64,000 nucleotides of DNA from Pseudoalteromonas rubra (GTDB lineage Bacteria > Pseudomonadota > Gammaproteobacteria > Enterobacterales > Alteromonadaceae): contig NZ_CP045429.1 of the NCBI RefSeq assembly GCF_005886805.2, positions 2,946,501-3,010,500 of the forward strand. The letters are read 5' to 3'. Shown here in pieces: positions 1-8,694 of the stretch; the first letter of the stretch is position 1, and every line of letters begins with the position of its first letter. The position numbers were made by a program, and so were the translations under genes. The notes below the pieces were generated by a model that saw only the letters and a list, made by a program, of their open reading frames with translations, did not search any database and was not told the origin of the DNA.

Positions 1-188
1 TATAACAGATATTTTCGAACAGTTAGCAAGAATATTTCGACGCTAATCAAAAATCACAAAAAAACGCTAAATTTCATATACTTACCTATTTTATAAAGCC
101 GTGTTACTGGGGTAGGCGCTTGAAATCGCTTCGCTTCACCGCATTGATTAACTACAATGCGTTCAGAACTAAAACTCAGAGGAACACC

Positions 189-1085
189 ATGAAACAGTTT
201 GTTGTTTTAATGACACTCATTGCCGTTCTGGTATCTACCAGCTTCAGTGCAGAAGCACGGAAAAAGTTCGGCAGCAAGAAAAGTGCGGGTAAAACCCACG
301 CAACCAGCACCACAGCACAAAAAAAACAAGTCGATACTAAGACTCTGGCACCTAATACCGCTAAACCTAAGTCCAATAAAAAAGGCATCATGGCAGGCGT
401 ACTGGGTGGCTTACTTGCCGGAGGCCTGATCGCGGCCATGATGGGCGATGACTTTGAAGGCTTCCAGTTTATGGAAATGATCTTGTTTGCCATCCTGGCT
501 TTTGTGTTGTTCAAGGTGATCAAATCCTTTATGACCAAACGCCAACAACCCCATATGGCGGGTATGCCGCAAGGTGGTAACTTTGGTGGTGGCAACTTTG
601 GCCAAAACAATGGTGGGCAACCGCAAAACCATCAGCCACAATTTCGTCAGCAACCACAATCGGCCCCAGTGAGCGGTGGATTTGGTCAACAGCAGGAACA
701 GGTACCCTTTAACCTGCCTGCAGATTTTGATGTAAATGGCTTCTTGCAAGGCGCACGTGATCACTATCACACAGTTCAGAATGCCTGGAACCAGAGTGAC
801 TTTGCGACCCTGGCCGAATACCTGAGCCCGGAGCTGGTCGAAGAGTTTAAACAGGACCGTGCACAACACGGTGAAGTAGCAACCGAAGTGATGTTTGTTG
901 ATGCTCAGTTGGTACGTGCGGAAACCACACCGGTCGCCTGGGAAGTAAGTGTCATGTTCAAAGGTAAATATCGTGACCTTGGCGATAAGCAGGAAGAGCC
1001 AATTCACGAAGTTTGGCACCTGGAAAGAAAGACACAAGGTGATTCGCCTTGGGTTATCGTCGGCGTAGAAGATTTAATCGACTAG
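189..1085 (+). CDS. Tim44-like domain membrane protein
   Basis: A 298-residue protein. A signal-like hydrophobic segment at residues 1-21 ends in AEA, followed by a Lys/Thr/Ser-rich linker and then two hydrophobic segments (about 68-86 and 95-113). A Gly/Gln/Asn-rich flexible stretch (about 120-175) leads to a C-terminal alpha+beta domain (about 185-298) that looks like the Tim44/MRPL45 fold (a FLQGARDHYHTVQNAW helix, then strands ending WVIVGVEDLID). In bacteria this fold occurs in membrane-tethered proteins of unknown role, so no import function is implied. An in-frame ATG at 120 exists, but the ATG at 189 has AGAGGAACACC just before it and begins the hydrophobic segment, so I chose 189. 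The family call is fairly sure; the function is unknown. Confidence 0.75.
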   Translation: MKQFVVLMTLIAVLVSTSFSAEARKKFGSKKSAGKTHATSTTAQKKQVDTKTLAPNTAKPKSNKKGIMAGVLGGLLAGGLIAAMMGDDFEGFQFMEMILFAILAFVLFKVIKSFMTKRQQPHMAGMPQGGNFGGGNFGQNNGGQPQNHQPQFRQQPQSAPVSGGFGQQQEQVPFNLPADFDVNGFLQGARDHYHTVQNAWNQSDFATLAEYLSPELVEEFKQDRAQHGEVATEVMFVDAQLVRAETTPVAWEVSVMFKGKYRDLGDKQEEPIHEVWHLERKTQGDSPWVIVGVEDLID

Positions 1086-1094
1086 TTCGACACC

Positions 1095-1122
1095 TGTGCT
1101 ACCAGCACCGCCTGGTAGCACA
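1095..1122. terminator. Bidirectional hairpin between convergent genes
   Basis: A perfect 11-bp stem, TGTGCTACCAG paired with CTGGTAGCACA, with a 6-nt loop. It lies in the 44-bp gap between the Tim44-like gene and the convergent LytTR gene. T-tracts on either side are weak (TATTT on the plus side), so it may act as a transcript-end stabiliser as much as an intrinsic terminator. Confidence 0.6.
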
Positions 1123-1129
1123 CTGTATT

Positions 1130-2659
1130 TCACTCAATAGTTCCCCTCACCTGACCTAGCAAACGCCGACTGACGGGCACGCGATTACCGTCACTAAGAT
1201 AAAGAAACGCATAGCCAGATTCCGTTTTATCCTTATTTAGCGCAATTCGTCTGACCTTATCCAAATCAACCAGGTAAGATCTGTGGACCTGCATGAATGT
1301 GCCAGGGAGTTTATCAATCAAGCTTTTCAGTGTTCCCGAATATAAGCGCTCTTTGCCTCCGTCCAGGTGTAACTCAACATAATCGCCCGCAGCACGGCAC
1401 CATAATATCTGTCCGACATCAATACGTTCAGCCGCACTACCAAAAGTCAGCGTGAGATACTGCTGCGTGCCCGTTTTGTTCAGTTGGGAAAGTTTAACCT
1501 GCAACTTGGCAATGGCCTGCTGATCAGCCATGGTCTGTATCTGAAGTTCACCCAGTTGGCGAATATGCATCCCCAATAACACACCCAGTAACAGGGTTAC
1601 CATAACGTAGAAAAGCAGACTGTGAAACGACTGCAGACTCAGCATTGCTGCCATAACAAAAACACCCAAGGTAGCAGCAAATAGTAAGGCTTTGCCGGTA
1701 CGATGCCGATAATAATACCAGCACGCAACCCCCACTCCGGCAAGCGCAGGGATGCTCACCGCCAGCGTCGTTTTTAGATCAAACCCGGGACTAAAAAATA
1801 CCAACATCGAGGTAAGGCCTATAACGGGTGCCAGAACACTCAGCTTGACTTTGGTATCGAACTGACACAGGCGCAGTAAATAAACCAGTAGTCCAAAGCC
1901 AAAGGTCATGGCACACACTAAGATCAGCACTAATCTGACATCATGCAAAGGATACGGGTAACTGAACCAGCCACGTAGTTGTTCAGCAGCTAGCTGAACA
2001 ACTGCGATACCAATCAACCAAATCAACCCGGAAGGGATCTTAGCCCGCAAAGGGCTTAACCTCAGCATCAGTAAATAAAGTCCACCAAGAAGCAGAATAC
2101 ATAGCACACTGAGTTGCATATGCGGCTCAATGCCAAAGTAATCAGTGCTGTTTTGATACTTGCCCAGTGCTGCCAGGTGTAAAGGAGAAGATAGGCGCAA
2201 GATACTCTGGTGGGAAGACAAATGTATGACCACCCGGTTTTCACCGGTTCTTATCAAACCCGGGGGCACATAAAAGCGGGTGTCCATACGCCCGGCAAGT
2301 TCATGTTCGCCATCCAGTGAAACACGACCATTAGTGCCCAATAGCCTGCCATTGAGATAGACTTTACTAGAGGCTTTCGCAAACAAGTAAAATGCTAGTG
2401 GTTCAGCGCCTTCTTGCCAGCGTTCAGACAAATGCAGCGAAGCTTCTATCCAGATAGCCCGTCCCTGTGGGTCAGCACTAAAAAACGACTGTGTTGTGCA
2501 CGCATCATCTTCAAAATTTGGTATTACTTCACCACCCGGACAGACACGTATCTGCTGATAATTAATGTGTGTCCAGTCTCGTGCTATCGAATTAGCTGAT
2601 ACCAATAATAGCAGCGTACAAAACACAGCTCTTAAACGCTGGTAATCACAATACTGCAC
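1130..2659 (-). CDS. Membrane-bound LytTR-family transcriptional regulator
   Basis: A 509-residue protein with a GTG start preceded by GGGGGA. An N-terminal signal segment (about 1-26) is followed by a periplasmic beta-rich domain (about 27-165) resembling a jelly-roll ligand-binding domain. Roughly seven membrane helices (about 180-370) and a short coiled coil come next. The C-terminal LytTR DNA-binding domain (about 405-509) has the typical pattern VGQILWCRAAGDYVELHL, then VHRSYLVDLDKV and VPVSRRLLG. The layout suggests a one-component sensor that reads a periplasmic ligand and binds DNA from the membrane. It is divergent from the hydrolase gene at 2806 and the two share a palindrome-rich promoter region. 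Ligand and targets are unknown. Confidence 0.85.
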   Translation of the reverse strand: MQYCDYQRLRAVFCTLLLLVSANSIARDWTHINYQQIRVCPGGEVIPNFEDDACTTQSFFSADPQGRAIWIEASLHLSERWQEGAEPLAFYLFAKASSKVYLNGRLLGTNGRVSLDGEHELAGRMDTRFYVPPGLIRTGENRVVIHLSSHQSILRLSSPLHLAALGKYQNSTDYFGIEPHMQLSVLCILLLGGLYLLMLRLSPLRAKIPSGLIWLIGIAVVQLAAEQLRGWFSYPYPLHDVRLVLILVCAMTFGFGLLVYLLRLCQFDTKVKLSVLAPVIGLTSMLVFFSPGFDLKTTLAVSIPALAGVGVACWYYYRHRTGKALLFAATLGVFVMAAMLSLQSFHSLLFYVMVTLLLGVLLGMHIRQLGELQIQTMADQQAIAKLQVKLSQLNKTGTQQYLTLTFGSAAERIDVGQILWCRAAGDYVELHLDGGKERLYSGTLKSLIDKLPGTFMQVHRSYLVDLDKVRRIALNKDKTESGYAFLYLSDGNRVPVSRRLLGQVRGTIE

Positions 2660-2672
2660 ACTTCCCCCACCT

Positions 2673-2699
2673 CGACCTTTGGTCGGTTGAATTCAACCG
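2673..2699. promoter_or_regulatory. Palindromic candidate operator upstream of the LytTR gene
   Basis: Two overlapping inverted repeats: CGACC-TTT-GGTCG at 2673-2685 and the perfect 16-bp palindrome CGGTTGAATTCAACCG at 2684-2699. They sit 14-40 bp upstream of the GTG start of the membrane LytTR regulator, in the region it shares with the divergent hydrolase. Autoregulation is an inference; LytTR domains usually bind direct repeats, so another regulator is also possible. Confidence 0.35.
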
Positions 2700-2805
2700 T
2701 TTATCGATATTACTATTAAAATCAATACATTTGATAGAATATCGCATGATAATTCGAACGGAACAAGGTTAACTGGAGGCACAATTAGCAAACAAGAATA
2801 TCACT

Positions 2806-4305
2806 ATGAAAGACTTCAGATACACGCACTTTCGCAGCTACATCATACCCGTACTGCTATTCCTCAGCACAATAATGACCTTAGGTGCTTTCGCTCAGGA
2901 TCTGCCCCTACTGACATATGACAATGAACAGGCTATTACTTTCAAGACCCAGGACAACCAACAAGTAGCAGCCTTTTCAGGGTTTGTCACCGTTCCGGAA
3001 AACCGTAACCGGGCTGGCAGCCGGGATATTCACATTCATTATGTACGCTTTCCTGCCACCACTAAAACACCTGGCAGCCCTATTATTTACCTCGCCGGGG
3101 GGCCCGGCGGTTCTGGCATCAAAACGGCTGAATACGCCAACTTTCGTTTTCCTTTGTTTATGGCCCTGCGTGAATTTGGGGATGTGATTGCACTGGATCA
3201 GCGTGGTACCGGTAAATCCGATGCTCTACCAGCATGCCAATCGAGCATTTCCACTCATTCGGCTAAGCAACAAACAGATGTGGAAGTGGCGCACTTGTAC
3301 CAACGCGCTGCGCTTGAGTGTGCCACATTCTGGCAACAGCAGGGAATTGACATTAAAGGCTATACGACAGAGCAAAGTGCCCAAGATCTGAATGACCTGA
3401 GACGCCATCTAAAAGCTGACAAACTGACTTTATGGGGGATCAGTTATGGTACTCACCTGGCATTGGCCGCAACCAAAACCATGCCTAACAATCTGGATAA
3501 GTTGGTCCTCGCCAGTGTCGAGGGGCTCAATCAGACAGTTAAACTCCCAGCTCAGACAGACGCTTACTTTGCCCGCGTTCAGAGTGCTATTAACACGCAA
3601 TCAAAAGCCAAAGCTCTCTACCCGGATGTTGCCGGGCTGATCCGAAGAGTCCACAAGCGCCTTGAAACGGCACCAATAACCTTACATATTTCTGATAATA
3701 AAGGAAAGAAAACAGATTTTCTGTTTCAGCGCTGGCATATGCAGCGTCTGGCATCTGGGATGATAGCCGATCCACATCGAGGCCTGAAACGCCTGCTGGC
3801 ACTTTACCGGGCTTTGGATATGGGGATCATTGAGCCACTTCAGCACATCGCAAACAGAGGTTATTTTAGCGAAGCGCAAATCAGCTTCAGACTGATGCCA
3901 TTGGCCATGGACATCGCATCTGGGATTACACAACAACGGCTGGAACAAGTGAATCACCAAAGCAGTTCAGCTTTGCTTGGACCGTATCTAAACTTTCCAA
4001 TGCCACAACTTCAGGGCGTGATCGACAAACTTGACCTAGGTGATGAATTTAGAGCCCCTCCAGTATCTGATGTACCAACATTATTGCTCTCAGGTTCACT
4101 AGATGGGCGCACTTACCCGCAAAGCCAGCGAGAGGCTGTAAAACACTTCAGTCGCGTTACGCAGGTAATTATAAGAAACGCAGGTCACAATTTGTTTATG
4201 CGTTCACCAGAGGTCACGCAAACCATCCGCCGGTTTCTGGCTGGCGAGTCTGTGAATGAACAAAAGATTAGTGTGCCGCTACCGGATTTACTGATTAAAC
4301 GCTAA
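2806..4305 (+). CDS. Secreted alpha/beta hydrolase, prolyl/tripeptidyl aminopeptidase-like
   Basis: A 499-residue protein. A signal peptide (about 1-30) ends GAFAQ. The alpha/beta-hydrolase core has the oxyanion-hole loop GGPGGSG (about 97-103), the nucleophile elbow GISYGTHL (Ser about 213), an acid in SGSLDGRTYP (Asp about 432) and a catalytic His in NAGHNLF (about 461). The C-terminal part matches the TAP-like extension of the Streptomyces tripeptidyl aminopeptidase/proline iminopeptidase group. It probably trims peptides from their N-termini in the periplasm or outside the cell, but esterase activity cannot be excluded. It is divergent from the LytTR regulator, which may control it. The ribosome site before ATG 2806 is weak. 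Confidence 0.82.
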   Translation: MKDFRYTHFRSYIIPVLLFLSTIMTLGAFAQDLPLLTYDNEQAITFKTQDNQQVAAFSGFVTVPENRNRAGSRDIHIHYVRFPATTKTPGSPIIYLAGGPGGSGIKTAEYANFRFPLFMALREFGDVIALDQRGTGKSDALPACQSSISTHSAKQQTDVEVAHLYQRAALECATFWQQQGIDIKGYTTEQSAQDLNDLRRHLKADKLTLWGISYGTHLALAATKTMPNNLDKLVLASVEGLNQTVKLPAQTDAYFARVQSAINTQSKAKALYPDVAGLIRRVHKRLETAPITLHISDNKGKKTDFLFQRWHMQRLASGMIADPHRGLKRLLALYRALDMGIIEPLQHIANRGYFSEAQISFRLMPLAMDIASGITQQRLEQVNHQSSSALLGPYLNFPMPQLQGVIDKLDLGDEFRAPPVSDVPTLLLSGSLDGRTYPQSQREAVKHFSRVTQVIIRNAGHNLFMRSPEVTQTIRRFLAGESVNEQKISVPLPDLLIKR

Positions 4306-4364
4306 ACATTAGTTTACTTTTGGAAGGCCATTTTAATCTGCAGTTCAATGCAGCTACTTTAATA

Positions 4365-4415
4365 AGCCAGCACCTCAGCGTCGCAATAAGGCGCTGAGGC
4401 TAGCAAGTGCTGGCT
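4365..4415. terminator. Long nested hairpin between the hydrolase and the peptide gene
   Basis: Two nested stems: an outer AGCCAGCAC/GTGCTGGCT (4365-4373 with 4407-4415) and an inner CTCAGCG/CGCTGAG (4374-4380 with 4392-4398). The right arm ends one base before the stop codon of the small peptide gene. It lies between convergent genes and could end transcription from both sides. T-tracts are poor, so it could instead be a REP-like element. Confidence 0.5.
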
Positions 4416-4416
4416 A

Positions 4417-4584
4417 TCAATCCCGACATGCACCGCCTGTACAACCCCAGTTAGGTTCACTGGCAACGCACTGTCTGTAGTTAGTAATTTCAATATGCTT
4501 ACCACCTGCCACCTGAGGTGTTTGATTAGCAGGTAAACGGTTATTGCCAGTAAGGTTTTTCAGTTTATTTATTTTAACTTTCAT
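4417..4584 (-). CDS. Small double-glycine-leader peptide, putative RiPP or bacteriocin-like precursor
   Basis: A 55-residue ORF with a good ribosome site (AAGGAAACAAAAA before ATG). The first 28 residues form a Lys/Asn-rich leader, beginning MKVKINKLKNL and ending QVAGG, the Gly-Gly pattern used by C39-type export peptidases. The remaining 27 residues would be the core: KHIEITNYRQ followed by a tail with three cysteines (residues 39, 48, 53), one Trp and Gly-Gly, ending CRD. Similar short peptides with a basic MK-x-K-x-N-K start and a VAGG motif are common in marine gammaproteobacteria and Bacteroidetes and are often left unannotated. No modification enzyme or transporter lies beside it; the nearest upstream gene on the same strand encodes a membrane AraC regulator. 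The coding call is well supported; the function is inferred. Confidence 0.7.
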   Translation of the reverse strand: MKVKINKLKNLTGNNRLPANQTPQVAGGKHIEITNYRQCVASEPNWGCTGGACRD

Positions 4585-4693
4585 TTTTTGTTTCCTTGTT
4601 TATTTAATCGCCACATTTACGTTAGTCCTTGAACCCTAGAAACACAACAAATTAAATCAACCAAAATGCAACAAAATTTATACACTGAAATAT

Positions 4694-5890
4694 CTACCTG
4701 CTGGCACGTGCCGTTTTTTTATATTCACCCGGTGTCATTCCTGTATGTGCTTTAAATGCCTTATAAAAAGACGAGCGCGCATTAAAGCCGACCGCCATAG
4801 CAATGTCCAGTACAGTCTTATCATCAGCCAGCAGCAGCTTAATCGCTGCGTCAATCCGTGCCTTATTGATATAGTCAAAAAACGATTGTCCCACGGTCTG
4901 ATTCAGGGTTTGAGACACATAATTGGCTGATACTCCGATAGACTCAGCCAGTCTGTATAGAGTCAGATCGGGATCCAGGTAAAGTTGCTCAGCCACCACC
5001 GCGCGATGGATCTTCTGTGCAATGCGTTTTGACTGCTCATCGCTCAGCGCTGAGTGCTGGTATTTAACTTCGCTACGCTCCTTAGTCACAACACGATGCT
5101 CATCGCCTGTCACATCAAGCTGCTCGGTGAAACCATAGATTTTGTCAAAACCTGGTTTTTGTCGTAATGACCAAAACAGCACAAACCAAATGCTAATAGC
5201 GCTCAGGACTGCTATACCCCCTTCACGCAGTAACGTGGGTTGCGCACTTAAATCCTGAAAGAGTGTCAGTGCCAGCCAACACCAGGTAAATAACATCAGT
5301 ATTAGTACCACAACTAACCAGTTCAGTTCGCGCTCCTGGGTGTTTGAAAATACCGCTTGCAACTTACGCCTGTAGTTCATCACCTTGCGCCAGGCCTGTA
5401 GCACATAAAGCAAACTTTGCACCGGCCAAAACAGCATCAAGATAATGATCAGCAAGACTGTAAAACGTGCGTCAGCCGTTAGCTCGACGTTATCCTCTGC
5501 AAAGAAAATGGCAAATAACTCGGATTCAGGCAATTGCATCAGACTCGCTGACAGCACACATGAAACGCTGGCAGGGATAAAATGCCACATACTAGCGCGA
5601 TTAAATTGCCAGGGGACGGGTGATGTTAAAGCTTGCGTGTATAAATAAAAGCAAGGAAACAGCAGCAACCAGGCAGGAACGATAGCTGCGATATAGATAT
5701 ATTGGGCTGACGGATAGTGTGTAAAGACAAACGGACCCGACAAAATAACAAACAGCGAAAAAAGAAACAGTACCAGCGCCCGATAACAATGCCAGCGCCT
5801 CGCCCTGCCAGTTAACACAGTTAAAGCCAGTCCAACAGCACCGAGTAAAAAGGTGTACACAAACGCTAATTCAGCCTCAAACAAAACCAC
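4694..5890 (-). CDS. AraC-family regulator with N-terminal membrane domain
   Basis: A 398-residue protein with a GTG start. The first ~240 residues hold about seven hydrophobic helices, then a charged linker, then a C-terminal AraC/XylS DNA-binding domain (about 285-395). Both helix-turn-helix units are visible: LTLYRLAESIGVSANYVSQTLNQ and LDIAMAVGFNARSSFYKAFKAHTGMTPGEYKK. This 7TM-AraC layout resembles membrane regulators that sense an external or lipid-borne signal. The gene is 109 bp upstream of the small GG-leader peptide gene on the same strand, which makes that gene a possible target. An alternative start further in cannot be excluded. Confidence 0.87.
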   Translation of the reverse strand: MVLFEAELAFVYTFLLGAVGLALTVLTGRARRWHCYRALVLFLFSLFVILSGPFVFTHYPSAQYIYIAAIVPAWLLLFPCFYLYTQALTSPVPWQFNRASMWHFIPASVSCVLSASLMQLPESELFAIFFAEDNVELTADARFTVLLIIILMLFWPVQSLLYVLQAWRKVMNYRRKLQAVFSNTQERELNWLVVVLILMLFTWCWLALTLFQDLSAQPTLLREGGIAVLSAISIWFVLFWSLRQKPGFDKIYGFTEQLDVTGDEHRVVTKERSEVKYQHSALSDEQSKRIAQKIHRAVVAEQLYLDPDLTLYRLAESIGVSANYVSQTLNQTVGQSFFDYINKARIDAAIKLLLADDKTVLDIAMAVGFNARSSFYKAFKAHTGMTPGEYKKTARASR

Positions 5891-6014
5891 TCAACCCTAT
5901 GAATTAAATACTTATAATTATTATTCATGTCCTAACCTTTAGTATCGGACGACAGTCTTTGACTAGTCAGTATAAAGTGCAACTCAACCACATCGCAATA
6001 TACAGGATCATAAG

Positions 6015-6719
6015 ATGGAACAGATTACATTCACCATGCTAGCGCACATAATCACTGGGAGCGTTGCCATTGCCGCTGGTGCAACCGCTATCGCCGTGGC
6101 AAAAGGAAAGTCATTACATGCTTTAGCAGGTACCTGGTTTGTCTACACTATGTTGATAATGGCTGTCAGCGGCGCAGTGATCGCGATATTACAGCCTATG
6201 ATCATCACCGCCATCGCAGGCATCTTTACAACCTATCTGGTTCTGTCAGCGTGGCTGGCTGTCAAATCTCCACCTAATACACAAGGAAAGTTTGACTACA
6301 CATTTCCTGTGTGCTCGCTGCTGATTGTAATTGCCTGTGTTTACTTCAGCAATCACGCGGGCACCAGCCAGGCTGAAATAAAACATGGTATAAGTGCCTA
6401 TGATTACTACTTTTTTGCGGTACTCGCTGCATTGTCTTTTGTTGGCGACGTGCGCTTGGTCTATGCACAAGGGCTTGCCTCCACACCGCGATTGATGCGT
6501 CATTTATGGAGAATGTGCTTTGCCTTGTTTATATCGGTCGGCTCATTTGTGTCACAAGGTGCCGCCAAGATGCTACCACAGTCTTTTGTCGACTCAGGTA
6601 TGTTAGAGCTACCGGGCCTGCTCATCTTACTTGTGATTATTTATTGGCGCTTAAAGCTCAGCTTTGGCAATAAGATACGTCGGTGGCGCGCCAATCGCGC
6701 TGCTCAATCTTCCTCGTGA
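6015..6719 (+). CDS. Multi-pass inner-membrane protein of unknown function
   Basis: A 234-residue, strongly hydrophobic protein with about seven predicted membrane helices and a basic C-terminal tail (NKIRRWRANRAAQ). AGGATCATAAG precedes the ATG. The N-terminal part (HIITGSVAIAAGATAIAVAKGKSLHALAG) has the small-residue-rich helix and H...G spacing of DUF2306-like membrane proteins, but I cannot name the family with certainty. Its last 16 bases overlap the 3' end of the convergent binding-protein gene. Nothing in the sequence indicates a substrate. Confidence 0.65.
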   Translation: MEQITFTMLAHIITGSVAIAAGATAIAVAKGKSLHALAGTWFVYTMLIMAVSGAVIAILQPMIITAIAGIFTTYLVLSAWLAVKSPPNTQGKFDYTFPVCSLLIVIACVYFSNHAGTSQAEIKHGISAYDYYFFAVLAALSFVGDVRLVYAQGLASTPRLMRHLWRMCFALFISVGSFVSQGAAKMLPQSFVDSGMLELPGLLILLVIIYWRLKLSFGNKIRRWRANRAAQSSS

Positions 6720-7468
6720 AGCATATGCTGTTGGCATAGTGCAGTCGCCGTTGTGCTTTGCCGACAGTGCTGCGTGATAACCTGGTTCTCTGCTTTTCTT
6801 ATTAACTCTGCCAGTTCACCGCTTTGCTTCATGCCGCGTAATACGGCATCCACTTCTTCGACCCAATGTTGCTGATCCTTATGGATATAGTGGTAGAGCG
6901 CGAGCTCACGAAAACTGCGCTGGTGAGGTATTACATTTTCAATCCCCGCCTGCGCCAGCATCACCAAACCATCAATACGATTGGTCAGCGCAACGTCGGC
7001 CAACCCCTTAGATACCAAGTTAAGCGCCTGGATGGTGGTATCAGTGTCCTCAACTCGGGGCATCCCCTCGGTGATGTTATTGGTGTGTTTTACACCACGT
7101 ACTTTTGCAATTCGGTACTGCCTTAAGTCTTGTTCACTTTGGATGTTAACTTTGCCATCATTGCGAATAAATGCCATCGTCTCTAACATATAATACGGCG
7201 TAGGAACACGGATAGTGTGAGGGTTTTCGTTACCATAGCTAAAAATGCGCATGATTTCACCATGTCTTTTTCCGCTGCGTACCAGCTGCTGTGCACGCTT
7301 TCCCGGATAAGGTGTAATGACAATTGACACATTAAGCTTTTGATAGATTTCCGGTAAAACCAGACGGCCCACTTCCTGCTCAATCAAATAATTGATTGAC
7401 ACAAAGTGCAAGGGCCCGGCAAACGCGTTGTTGCACAACAACAGCAACAATAACAGAGACTTATTCAT
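6704..7468 (-). CDS. Orphan periplasmic solute-binding protein, family 3-like
   Basis: A 254-residue protein. The signal peptide (about 1-17) ends in AFA and AGGTGG precedes the ATG. The body reads like a bacterial extracellular solute-binding protein family 3 (PBPb) domain: RIFSYGNENPHTIRVPTPYYMLETMAFIR, then EQDLRQYRIAKVRGVKH and a late TNRIDGLVMLAQAGIENV. No ABC permease or ATPase gene is adjacent, and such solo proteins are very common in Pseudoalteromonas and Shewanella. It could be a sensor partner or an uptake component for a distant transporter. It overlaps the convergent membrane-protein gene by 16 bp. Confidence 0.75.
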   Translation of the reverse strand: MNKSLLLLLLLCNNAFAGPLHFVSINYLIEQEVGRLVLPEIYQKLNVSIVITPYPGKRAQQLVRSGKRHGEIMRIFSYGNENPHTIRVPTPYYMLETMAFIRNDGKVNIQSEQDLRQYRIAKVRGVKHTNNITEGMPRVEDTDTTIQALNLVSKGLADVALTNRIDGLVMLAQAGIENVIPHQRSFRELALYHYIHKDQQHWVEEVDAVLRGMKQSGELAELIRKAENQVITQHCRQSTTATALCQQHMLHEED

Positions 7469-7529
7469 CCACCTACCGAGCTTTTAAGGTTATGTTTATT
7501 CGATTATTTTAGTACCACTAAGGCAAATA

Positions 7530-8540
7530 TCAATGGTTGGTCGTACAAGTTTCCGAATTCCCCTTATTGCAATAATGAAAATCCAAAAAATAGTGAGATT
7601 GAGCAGGTTCCCTGCCCTGCGTAATAAATTGATGTAAAAGCTCAGCACCGAGACGCCCCATTTCAAAGGGTTTTTGTCCAATGTTCGTCACTGATAACCC
7701 TCTTTGCAGCGCCTTCAGCTGACTATTTTCAGTATCAGCAGAAATAATTACCCGCTTCCCATCAGCAATAAGAGATTTGAACTGTGCCATGCGAGTGATG
7801 TAATCAGGGTTAAACTGCGCAAACCCGGCAACAGCAAGAAAAATAGGGGGATCGGGATATTTCATCATAGTAACAAGCTGATCCAATGCATCAGCCCGTC
7901 TGCCAAACGTAAACAACGGACAGCGATAGTGTTCAACCCACCCATTTTCACCCGACAGTCTTTTCGTGCTTTGACCGGACAATGCATAGCGCACCCCCGC
8001 AATGCGTTGGTTCAGGTTTGGTGTCGTCTGGTGTCCTGATTGCAGACATATATACTGCTGTGGTTCGACTTTAAAACGCTTTGCTTCTTCACCCAGCGCT
8101 TTACCGAAGTCAAAATTATTGGTACCTACATACGCGAGTCGGTAGGCTGCATGCTCCGAAAGCAGATCGGAGTCAAAAGTGATAACGGGGATGGCATGTT
8201 TTGCTGCCAATTTGAGTGCGCCATCGACAAGGAATTGAGAATCCGTGGTTGAAATAAGTAATCCGTCAATGCCCTTTCGGATCAGCTCTTTGACGATCAA
8301 CACTTGCGTTCTGACGTCCTGATAATCATCCGCACCATCGTAAATGCAATGCACATTTGGGTGGTCCCGGGCAAAGCGCTGGCAGCCTTTATGAGATTGC
8401 TGATAAAAGCTGTCATTTTTAGTCTTGCCCACAACGGCGATATTGACAGGCTCCTGCACTTCGGTGGCAGCATAGACCAGACCTTGCCAGCACAACAAGA
8501 TAATCAACAGAAGTGAAAACGGAGCAATCCGGATGAGCAT
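7530..8540 (-). CDS. Periplasmic binding protein, type 1 (sugar/LacI-like fold)
   Basis: A 336-residue protein with a signal peptide of about 24 residues ending VYAA. The fold is that of ribose/LuxP/TorT-type periplasmic binding proteins: VNIAVVGKTKNDSFYQQSHKGCQRFA, then IRKGIDGLLISTTDS, IPVITFDSDLL and YVGTNNFDFGKALGEEA. The C-terminal lobe has VIISADTENSQLKALQRG and a typical QKPFEMGRLGAELL. No transporter permease, ATPase or sensor kinase lies beside it, so the ligand and partner are unknown. It sits 61 bp downstream of another solo binding protein on the same strand. Confidence 0.8.
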   Translation of the reverse strand: MLIRIAPFSLLLIILLCWQGLVYAATEVQEPVNIAVVGKTKNDSFYQQSHKGCQRFARDHPNVHCIYDGADDYQDVRTQVLIVKELIRKGIDGLLISTTDSQFLVDGALKLAAKHAIPVITFDSDLLSEHAAYRLAYVGTNNFDFGKALGEEAKRFKVEPQQYICLQSGHQTTPNLNQRIAGVRYALSGQSTKRLSGENGWVEHYRCPLFTFGRRADALDQLVTMMKYPDPPIFLAVAGFAQFNPDYITRMAQFKSLIADGKRVIISADTENSQLKALQRGLSVTNIGQKPFEMGRLGAELLHQFITQGREPAQSHYFLDFHYCNKGNSETCTTNH

Positions 8541-8694
8541 GCCAATGCCTGGTGCAGTAACTAACGACCTGTTAATAGTTTAACCAAATCGCTCTAAAAA
8601 ACAACAACCTTTGGAATCCAGCCAGCTCCTGAGCGGGTGATAAATCAGAGTAAGATCTGAGTATCAAAGGCCCGCTTTTATCTCTGACATGGTG

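Noticed and set aside
411..1037. Minus-strand frame opposite the Tim44-like gene
   Set aside because: Antisense to a well-supported gene with signal peptide, without a ribosome site or recognisable domain.
5960..5969. TGACTAGTCA palindrome before the membrane-protein gene
   Set aside because: A single 10-bp palindrome without a second site or link to other promoters; expected by chance.
8641..8694. Terminator after the small lipoprotein gene
   Set aside because: Imperfect AGCGGG/CCCGCT pairing across a long loop and no T-tract; not convincing enough to list.
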